Below the pieces are notes generated by a model that saw nothing but the letters and a program-made list of their open reading frames with translations, ran no database searches and was not told the origin of the DNA. Positions 1-5,902 of a stretch of DNA of 6,002 nucleotides are shown here, piece after piece (within the stretch, counting starts at the first letter, position 1; each line of letters opens with the position of its first letter). Source of the stretch: Globobulimina sp. (lineage: Eukaryota; Foraminifera; Rotaliida). The translations under genes and the position numbers were made by a program. The DNA is taken from assembly GCA_003354225.1 (NCBI GenBank), contig PIVH01000380.1:1-6002 (forward strand), in the 5' to 3' direction.

Positions 1-2137
1 GCGACAATTAATCGGAAACGCCTTTATAAAATGTTGGAAGAAGCAGAAAATTACGAAAAAAAATATCATCGAAGTACGTTATTTACTTTACTTTATACTT
101 AGCAATTTTTGACACAAATGAAACACACAGCATTATACAAATACCACTTCCAACGGTGCTAACACAGCTGCAGCAGTACCATACATTGACATTTCCATTC
201 AAAATAACTCTGTGGTCAAAGCTTCGCAATTTAGAATCTCTCTGTATAAGAACCGCATATTTGAGGTACAAATTGCTCCACAAACGCAGCAGGCCATGGA
301 TAATGACACTGACTCATATCTTGCTAATGTAGCTGGACAAACCGGTTTGGACAATACACGCAAAGCGCGGGGGTCCATTGACCATGGAATCAATGGACAG
401 GTTGGACATCAAATTACTAAAATGGCAAATCCATCTACGAAACCGAACGATATATCGGGCATAGATCTGTTCAATACCATCGTCAATAAAAATACGTTTT
501 GTATCGCTTGTTGTATTTTATGGGGACCAGAATTAGCTAACAATGTCTTGAAAGAGTTCATTGCTGATCCTGCATTTGATATAAATGGTAGCCACAAAGC
601 ACTTATCATGATGACGGAAGACTCATTTCCTCCCATGTTTGACCAACCGACGCCTACGCCCGGCTTAGTGACTCCGGTTCAGAATGGCACGGAGGAGGAC
701 AACGGTTTGTAATTTGTGAGAAACTATATTTTAAATTGAATGCTTTACACTACAGGACACCATTTGGAATTGCCAATGGTGGCAGCACAATTAGCGGCAG
801 ATCGAAGTTATTCGAGCTTACATGCTCAGAGCAGTTTTAGTTTGCATAATTCCGCCGCGTCCTCGCCAGCTCCACCATCCATCAATGGGTCCATGGGTCG
901 TCTGAGTAATATATCCATCAACACGTCGTACACTGGCAATGGCAATTTGCAAATTGATATGGATATTGATGAGATCTATAAGTATTTGTTGGAAATGGAT
1001 TACTCGGATAAGAAAAACCCAGTAAAATATGAGTGGAAACTGATGGTTGATGCATTGAATGCATTCCAGTATAAAGTAGTATGCATTGATGACTATACTG
1101 ATGATGATATATTATCGATGGTGCATCGATTGAGAGAAGGACTGAAGCAAAGCATCCATGATCAACGCAGTGGGTTAATCAAAGTGGCCTGTCATTTATT
1201 TTTGCTTTTGGCACAATATCGAACACCGTTATTTTTCGATTGTGAATTTTTCAAATTTTGGATGGTTTGCTTGTTACAGAAATGTGCAAATAGGGATAAA
1301 ATACGCACCTTACCGGCACATAACGCATGCAGCGATATTGTTGCCTGCATACTGTCGTTTTATGTGAATAATAAAGACAATGATAAGGAGTTTCTATTGC
1401 ATAAATTAAGGGAAATGTTCATTATGTTTACAAGTTTATGGACTCCGCAAAGTATCGATAATACCTGGATGAAGCAAGAAAAATCAGTGACTCAGTTTAT
1501 TAAAAATATATCATTGATGATTAAGCACACTGCCATTTTGCATCAGACACCGGAAAATAAGATGGATATTATCATTGAGCAAAATCTGCAACATTTGGCC
1601 ATAAATACTGCCCACTCTGCGCAGGTGGATGACGATGAAAAAAGTGAAGAAGATATGTTAAAACCCATTGAGAATGAAGATATTAAAGAGATTGAACTGA
1701 AAGCTTTTGCGTTATTTAAATTATTTCAAAAACAGTCGCATAAAAAAGCGCGAGAATGCAGCGTGGATTTGTTGATGAATTTGTATCAATTGGACAGTGA
1801 TCAAACATTTGAATTTGCCAAACTGCATTTTGTGGAAAGGGAATTGAAGGATTATTTGAAGAAATTGAATGAGAAAAAAGTATTAAAGGAAGCACATAAA
1901 ATATATTTAGATTCAATCAGTACAAAAGGAACAAGAACAAGAATACGAAAAGGAATTAAAAAAAGTAGCAAAAAAAAGAAGAAAAAAGGTCGGAATTCAA
2001 AAGGGATTAAATCACAAATTAAAAAAGTAAAAAAACAAAATAAACAAAGTGCGACAATTCCTGAAGAAACCTCCATTGGATCCATGGACATCCATCGGTC
2101 AATACGGAATCGGGGAAGCATCGACACCCAAATGTGA
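1..2137 (+). CDS. CLASP/TOG-like microtubule-associated protein, 5'-partial, spliced
   Basis: The gene is open at the left edge. I read it as join(1..73,168..704,756..2137), which gives 663 residues in a consistent frame. Residues about 295-405 (nt 1030-1360) resemble a CLASP N-terminal/TOG array of helical HEAT repeats: a Trp-led helix (EWKLMVDALNAF), then LREGLKQSIHDQRSGLIKVA, which fits the family pattern of 'l..l...l.dlRS.vvk.Ac', followed by two more amphipathic helices. TOG domains bind tubulin and CLASPs stabilise microtubules, so a cytoskeletal role is inferred. Upstream, residues about 26-290 are low-complexity Ser/Thr/Pro/Asn-rich linker with one hydrophobic helical stretch. Downstream lie an acidic segment (nt about 1630-1695), a helical, partly coiled-coil-like part and a Lys/Arg-rich tail (nt about 1918-2050) that could bind microtubules or act as a nuclear signal. 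The true start lies outside the window. The 1-73 exon could instead be the end of another gene. Family call moderate; coding status of 756-2137 is very likely. Confidence 0.6.
74..167 (+). other. Candidate intron 1 of the CLASP/TOG-like gene
   Basis: Frame 1 is open from base 1 and encodes a helical stretch (NRKRLYKMLEEAENYEKKYH), but stops at 100-102. Coding potential resumes in another frame, open from 122. A GTACGT donor at 74 after GAA is phase 1. The nearest phase-compatible acceptor is the AG at 166-167, preceded by TGCTAACAC, which contains a branch-point-like CTAAC. Joining a73 to 168 gives a Thr codon and a continuous frame. AG sites ending at 173 and 176 also keep the frame; the AG at 129-130 does not. 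Retaining the intron would end the first reading with TAG at 100-102, so that tail could also be a separate gene end. Confidence 0.4.
705..755 (+). other. Candidate intron 2 of the CLASP/TOG-like gene (51 nt)
   Basis: The upstream open frame meets TAA at 710-712, and the long downstream frame has its first ATG at 740. A GTTTGT donor at 705 and a TTACACTACAG acceptor ending at 755 are both phase 1. Splicing forms a Gly codon and removes both the TAA and a TGA at 737-739. The result joins ...EEDN-G-HHLELP..., a low-complexity linker on both sides. The length matches the other short introns in the window. The alternative is two separate genes, the second starting at the ATG at 740, which would leave a gap of only 27 bp. 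Confidence 0.55.
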
Positions 2138-2263
2138 ATATATACAATGCCGCGAGCTTTATTAACATTGACAATCTCCAAATAATTTAATTTTTTGTGT
2201 TGTGATAATATTACTTGCTGTTTTTTTTTTTAGCACTTTGTTTTTCTAACTTACTAAATTTTC
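2138..2263 (+). promoter_or_regulatory. 126-bp intergenic spacer with T11-AG tract before gene 2
   Basis: This AT-rich spacer must hold the 3' end of the CLASP/TOG-like gene and the promoter and 5' leader of the next gene. Its most distinctive element is a run of eleven T (2221-2231) followed by AG (2232-2233), 30 nt before the ATG at 2264. That is the form of a strong splice acceptor, so a 5'UTR intron or a trans-splice acceptor is possible. A CTAAC lies at 2247-2251. I see no TATA box or polyadenylation hexamer that I would defend. Role inferred only. Confidence 0.35.
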
Positions 2264-3639
2264 ATGGCGTCAATCAGTCCCACAAACTTAATAAACTTTA
2301 TAAATGAACATAGTACTTTCAATTCTGTTGCAAATGAGACTAAACAAATGATTTTGAAAACAACAGATCCGGACAAAACACAATCTGTTCCTGACGATAA
2401 GAAATGTGGTATTCTCGTTCATTTGGCAGCTTATAATAACATCCCTTTTTCTGTGCAGCAACCGTCTGTATTTACAAATTCTGAATCGTTTAGAATTACG
2501 CTTCGACTTTTTGAAAATTTGATGAAAAACAATCAATGTCAAGTTGTCGAGAATGAATTTGCAAATGCAATATTATCACTCTCTGAACTAGCACTATTAG
2601 AGGGAAATGAGGATGGTTCACTAATAGCAATATTCAATGAAACCTACAATAAAAATAAATTATTATGCCATGGATATGTCAGAGAATGTATATCGGAAAT
2701 TGCGACGGAAAAATATCAAAATGCTGACGTTACGAAATATTTCGGAAATATTGTTTACGATTTTCAATTTGAAACAAATTCCGTCATCAACCACATTATG
2801 CACTGCATATTAAAGTGTACCGAAAATTATTCAGCTGAGTCCTTTCCTGAAGTTACATTGAGGCGTTCATTGATTGCCATTGGTCAAATACTACACGAAT
2901 CTGAAATATTTCCTTGTTTCAAATTCAATGGATGATATTATGAGAGATCTCATTGACTATCATTTGATTCTTAGGCATTTTCACTTGTGGTTACATGTAG
3001 AAATAAACATTTTCACCTCTGGTTACATGTATTCTATGGCAAAAAAATTTAAAGCGATTATTTTTAGAATGTTGACTCAATTCATGAAATTTGATCAGTC
3101 GATGAGTGCAAAAATAATTGAAAATGATTTGTTCCATGCTATAGTTACTGGCATCGGATTCGTATATGAAGGTTATGCGAAGTATGAGTTTGATAAAGAC
3201 GATGTATTGGAATGTTTGCTATTATTTATACAAATTGCATCGGAAAAAGATTTGCGATACGCCATCAATGCGGAAATTAATGGATATGCAGAAATATTTT
3301 CATGTATATTGTTATATGTAAATATTTGTGGTCTTAATATTAAGAATAGTAACCGTGTGTTTTTGGAGGAAGGTACATGTGTTCAGATTGGCTTTATGAA
3401 GACATGGAACTTTTACAGCGCTTATTGAGTGCATTGGAAGGTGTATAATACAGTTTGGAGATGGACAAACAATGAGATGTTTTGAGCAGAAAAAAGGATT
3501 AGCGATTATTAGCTCAGTAAAATTGATTTTATTGGAGCGTAGAGATGACATTCCTGAAAAAACCTTTTCAAGAGATCTTGATTCGTCTGCTGGTATTAAG
3601 AGTTGTGATGTTATAATTAACGCCTTTGATTCATATTGA
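2264..3639 (+). CDS. Unrecognised helical-repeat (armadillo-like) protein, spliced and possibly broken
   Basis: I do not recognise the family. The ATG at 2264 has G at +4 and opens a frame with no stop to 2933. The product is almost entirely amphipathic helix with regular Leu/Ile spacing (e.g. FANAILSLSELALLEG, YVRECISEIATE, RRSLIAIGQIL), as in ARM/HEAT proteins. Coding signal then moves to frame 3 (to about 3372) and to frame 1 (3419-3639, stop TGA). The second move is explained well by a 46-nt intron at 3373-3418. The first is best explained by a 59-nt intron at 2916-2974, but a 32-bp tandem duplication just after it places a TAG at 2998-3000. With the duplication removed, the three exons total 1239 nt, exactly 413 codons (412 aa). 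As it stands the gene is either a recent pseudogene truncated at about 224 aa, uses an extra intron (2997-3067, 399 aa), or has a one-base indel near 2921. No signal peptide or membrane segment is obvious. Confidence 0.6.
2916..2974 (+). other. Candidate intron 1 of the helical-repeat gene (59 nt)
   Basis: The donor is GTTTCA at 2916, of the same weak type as the GTTTGT donor in the first gene. The acceptor is TTTGATTCTTAG ending at 2974, preceded by an ATTGACT that could serve as branch point. Both sides are phase 1, and joining gives a Cys codon followed by IFTCGYM. It removes the frame-2 stop at 2933. Against it, frame 3 is open right across this stretch (2874-3428), so a single-base indel with no intron is an alternative. 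Confidence 0.45.
2976..3031 (+). repeat. Imperfect tandem duplication, 32-bp period
   Basis: A 24-bp unit beginning CATTTTCAC and ending GGTTACATGTA occurs at 2976-2999 and again at 3008-3031, offset by 32 bp. The copies match at 22 of 24 positions (differences at 2985/3017 and 2987/3019). Each ends with the palindrome TACATGTA. An 8-bp segment (GAAATAAA) separates them. Because 32 is not a multiple of three, the two copies are read in different frames. Confidence 0.9.
3373..3418 (+). other. Intron 2 of the helical-repeat gene (46 nt)
   Basis: The donor reads GAAG|GTACAT and the acceptor CTTTTACAG|CG. Both are phase 1, and splicing takes frame 3 into frame 1, producing the smooth helical reading FLEEALIECIGRCIIQFGDG. 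The acceptor has a good pyrimidine/A stretch. Other phase-compatible donors exist at 3304 (GTATAT) and 3349 (GTAACC) for the same acceptor, but 3373 gives the best donor consensus and the most natural protein join. If retained, frame 3 ends at 3428. Confidence 0.6.
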
Positions 3640-3770
3640 CTATGTTTCATTGAGTCTTAAATTAATAGATTTATTTAACAGTGGATCCCATGCTTCATTT
3701 AACGCTTTGTTTCCGTTGCCATACTTGCTTTAAAAGTTTTCATTTTAGTGCCTGTAAAAGTAAATCAATC
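3640..3770 (+). promoter_or_regulatory. 131-bp spacer / 5' leader of the DUF4336 gene
   Basis: This AT-rich spacer lies between the TGA at 3637-3639 and the chosen ATG at 3771. Two T-rich AG sites stand out: TTTATTTAACAG ending at 3681 and GTTTTCATTTTAG ending at 3748, the latter 22 nt before the ATG. Either could be a 5'UTR splice acceptor. An in-frame TAG at 3666-3668 closes the downstream frame, so the coding region cannot extend further left without splicing. Confidence 0.3.
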
Positions 3771-4679
3771 ATGGAACAGCTTTATAATAACGCATTTTTG
3801 AATAAATATTGGTATCCACAAAGCAAAAAAGCAAAATTTGGTATTGTGATTGGGGCATTCCTAACATTTAGCTATTGCAGTTACAAATATTTAGTAAATA
3901 AACCTAAAATATATTCAAAGATGCTTCCCATTGAGACTTTTGTAAAAGATACAATATGGACTAGAGATTATGTTATTGAGTATTTCGGCACAGTGTTCTA
4001 TGCACGTTGTAGTGTAATAAGATTATCAAATAATAAATATTTAATCCATTCACCATCACCAATGGATGATATATTTTCAAAATTCTTACAAAACAAAGAA
4101 ATTGAATATATTGTGGCGCCTGGAAATTATCATTATTTTAATATTGCATCATGGCATGGAATATATCCAAAAGCAAAAGTATTAATAACGCCTGGTGTTG
4201 AATATAAAGCTCATAATTTAAAATCTTGTGCCATTTATGGCATATTGCATGATAATTTTATTGAACCTGATAAAGATTCAGTGTTTAATAAAGATTTTGA
4301 ATTGTGTTTAATTCGAGGATTTAGTGCAATAAATGAAACTGTATTATTACATAAATCAACATCGACATTAATTTTAGTGGATGTGATGGAATATTTAACT
4401 CCGCAGTGTTATGATTATATGAATAGAATGCTACATTTATGCTGGATTATATTTGGAATGCATAATAAAGCGTTGCCAGCACCGGAATATCAATACTCAT
4501 TGAAACATAAGAATTTAGCAAAGGCGTCGTTTGAGAAGATATTAAGTTGGCATTTTAATAAAATAATTATAAGTCACGGACAAAATGTAGACCCACAAAA
4601 ACAAAATGATACGAACGACGATCAAGCTTCTGTTCAATGTAGAACTTTATGTATGCAATGCTGGTCGTTATATTTATAA
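3771..4679 (+). CDS. DUF4336 family protein with N-terminal membrane anchor
   Basis: This intronless gene encodes 302 residues. I chose the ATG at 3771 (A at -3, G at +4). An ATG at 3690 would add 27 Cys/Phe-rich residues in weak context. Residues 23-42 (FGIVIGAFLTFSYCSYKYLV) form one probable membrane span. The rest matches the DUF4336 pattern, a metallo-beta-lactamase-fold-related family of unknown reaction: a sheet ending YLIHSPSPMDD (90-100), IEYIVAPGNYHYFNIASWHG (111-130), YPKAKVLITPG, HKSTSTLILVDV (194-205), and a terminal FEKILSWHF...ISHG (His269). The conserved His residues could bind metal, but the canonical HxHxDH motif is absent, as is usual for this family. A Cys-rich tail ends the protein. 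It probably sits as a membrane-tethered domain in an organelle or the secretory pathway. DUF4336 proteins are common in cyanobacteria and photosynthetic eukaryotes and occur in other protists, so this alone does not prove a plastid. Confidence 0.8.
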   Translation: MEQLYNNAFLNKYWYPQSKKAKFGIVIGAFLTFSYCSYKYLVNKPKIYSKMLPIETFVKDTIWTRDYVIEYFGTVFYARCSVIRLSNNKYLIHSPSPMDDIFSKFLQNKEIEYIVAPGNYHYFNIASWHGIYPKAKVLITPGVEYKAHNLKSCAIYGILHDNFIEPDKDSVFNKDFELCLIRGFSAINETVLLHKSTSTLILVDVMEYLTPQCYDYMNRMLHLCWIIFGMHNKALPAPEYQYSLKHKNLAKASFEKILSWHFNKIIISHGQNVDPQKQNDTNDDQASVQCRTLCMQCWSLYL

Positions 4680-4744
4680 CTTGTAAATTTTAATTAAAGT
4701 AGCTAGAATTGAAAAACTCATTTATTGATTTTACTACTTCAACC
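4680..4744 (+). promoter_or_regulatory. 65-bp spacer between DUF4336 and SCO genes
   Basis: This very short AT-rich gap must contain the 3' end of the DUF4336 transcript and the SCO promoter or leader. TGTAA at 4682-4686 lies immediately after the stop and AATTAAAG at 4692-4699. These are possible polyadenylation signals but weak evidence. A GTAG at 4699-4702 offers an AG 42 nt before the SCO ATG. Confidence 0.3.
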
Positions 4745-5844
4745 ATGGCATCCTCCATACACACCAACACACTTCATCACATACGTTCGTTCAACCAACA
4801 CTACAAACATCTAACCACCTTCTCCAGACAATCATTACTCTCAAACACAAAGAAATTTCCGACAAATTCAACATCAATATATCAATTCACCACACGCTCA
4901 TTGTCATATGCAATAAACCCACAATCATATACGACACCATATCACACCAACAACCAATCACCATCCACCTACCAACTAACGCATATTCGTTCAGTATCAT
5001 CCAACAACAAACGCAAAGCATCCACTGTCTCCACCAAAAAGTCACTCACAGATTGGACCCTCTCTCATAACGCACGTCAAACACTTCGTTGGTTTGGTTA
5101 TTGGTCGCCGAGAATCGTAATCATTGGCTGGTTTGTCTCAGTGGTCGCCGCTGGCCTCTATTTGCTCAAAAAATCCATTGACACGGACGGGTTTTCTACT
5201 TCATTCTCGCCAGGTAAGCCTTACTCAAAAACCTTTACGTTAAGCAACATGGCAACACTGTGCCACTGTGAAACAAAGGAACGGGCGGCGATATCAACAA
5301 GGAATACTGGACCATGATCGATCACGATGGACACAAATACAGCAGAGATGATACGTTGGGCAAATATTTATTGATTTACTTTGGTTTCACATTCTGTCCC
5401 GATGTGTGTCCCGTGGAAATGCAAAAATTAGCAGAGATCGCAAACATTTTAGAGGCTCGCGGCATTGGATTGGATTTGGTGCAGCCAGTGTTTGTGAGTG
5501 TTGATTATAAGCGAGATTCGCCCGCAATGATAAAGAATTATATTAAGCAATATACCAAAGGCGACGAGAAGAAGATATTGGGTCTCTGTGGCACAAGGGA
5601 ACAAATGGAGCATTTTGCGAGAGTGATGAAAACTTATTTTAGTGATCCTCCGCAAATGGAAGAGGACTATATATTGGAACATAGCACTTATATGTATTTC
5701 ACTGGCACGGATGGAGCATTTCAACATTTGACAAACACGGAGGATGGGCCGGAAGTGTTGGCGAATAAAGTTTGTCTATGGGTTGCCGAGGATAGAGGGA
5801 GACTCGCCAAGGTTACAGAACAGGTCAAACAAGCATTTAGATGA
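4745..5844 (+). CDS. SCO1: SCO1/SCO2-family mitochondrial copper chaperone for cytochrome c oxidase assembly
   Basis: Spliced as join(4745..5213,5279..5844), the gene encodes 344 residues. SCO proteins deliver copper to, and adjust the thiols of, the CuA site of cytochrome oxidase subunit 2 in the mitochondrial intermembrane space. Residues 1-120 are Ser/Thr/His/Asn-rich with Arg/Lys and almost no acidic residues, as expected of a long mitochondrial presequence. A membrane span lies at about 123-142 (RIVIIGWFVSVVAAGLYLL). The thioredoxin-like domain follows: GGDINKEYWTMIDHDGHKYS, then LLIYFGFTFCPDVCPVEM with Cys196 and Cys200 (CxxxC), VFVSVDYKRDSP, and DYILEHSTYMYF with the third copper ligand His291. 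The chosen ATG sits in AACCATGG. Cys260 replaces the Thr common in the GLTGT motif. The first exon is extremely poor in G on the coding strand, unlike exon 2. The family is certain; assignment to SCO1 versus SCO2 is not meaningful here. Confidence 0.95.
5214..5278 (+). other. Intron of the SCO gene (65 nt)
   Basis: The donor CCAG|GTAAGC is near-perfect consensus and the acceptor is AAACAAAG|GA. Both are phase 1. Joining g5213 to ga (5279-5280) makes Gly157 and restores the family-typical reading SPGTGGDINKEYWTMIDHDG. Of the AG sites in the interval, 5278 gives the right frame and 5244 does not. The intron falls between the membrane anchor and the copper-binding domain. It lacks a strong pyrimidine tract. 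Confidence 0.93.
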
Positions 5845-5902
5845 TTTCTTGCATGTTTTTTTAAAGTTGCTGTATATTTATTGTTGATAAAACTATTATA
5901 AA
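5845..5902. terminator. 58-bp convergent 3' region
   Basis: This spacer separates the SCO stop (TGA 5842-5844) from the peroxidase stop on the other strand (5903-5905). It is AT-rich, with a T7 run (5857-5863, then AAA), TATATTTATTGTTGATAAAA and TTATAAAT. On the minus strand it contains AATAAA (5877-5882 reversed), a canonical polyadenylation signal about 20 nt after the peroxidase stop codon. Both transcripts must end within or overlap across these bases. Confidence 0.45.

Noticed and set aside
373-398. Perfect 9-bp inverted repeat (GTCCATTGA / TCAATGGAC) with an 8-nt loop
   Set aside because: It lies inside the coding exon of the first gene, has no following T-run and is short. It is compatible with chance, with no support for a regulatory role.
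409-636. Minus-strand open frame opposite exon 2 of the first gene
   Set aside because: It is antisense to a stronger plus-strand coding frame, has no recognisable domain, and shows no independent start context.
1716-2181. Two minus-strand open frames rich in Phe/Leu opposite the Lys-rich tail
   Set aside because: The hydrophobic composition is the mirror of A-rich Lys codons on the plus strand, so these are shadows and not membrane proteins.
2883-3000. Alternative intron with donor GTCAAA at 2883 and acceptor TGTAG at 3000
   Set aside because: It keeps the frame (Glu at the junction) but the donor is poor and it would remove a convincing coding stretch ending SEIFPC. The same acceptor with donor 2916 would create a TAA.
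3441-3453. GTGTATAATACAG read as a 13-nt mini-intron joining frame 2 to frame 1
   Set aside because: The donor side is phase 1 and the exon after it would start at phase 0, so the frame is not restored. The size is also far below the other introns here.
3312-3650. Minus-strand open frame opposite the end of gene 2
   Set aside because: The plus strand at 3419-3639 has a better coding reading (helical, matched splice site, proper stop). The minus product shows no domain.
3690-3770. Upstream ATG at 3690 as the DUF4336 start
   Set aside because: The context is weak (C at -3 and +4), and the 27 extra residues are Cys/Phe-rich and unlike the family. The ATG at 3771 has good context and leads directly into the anchor.
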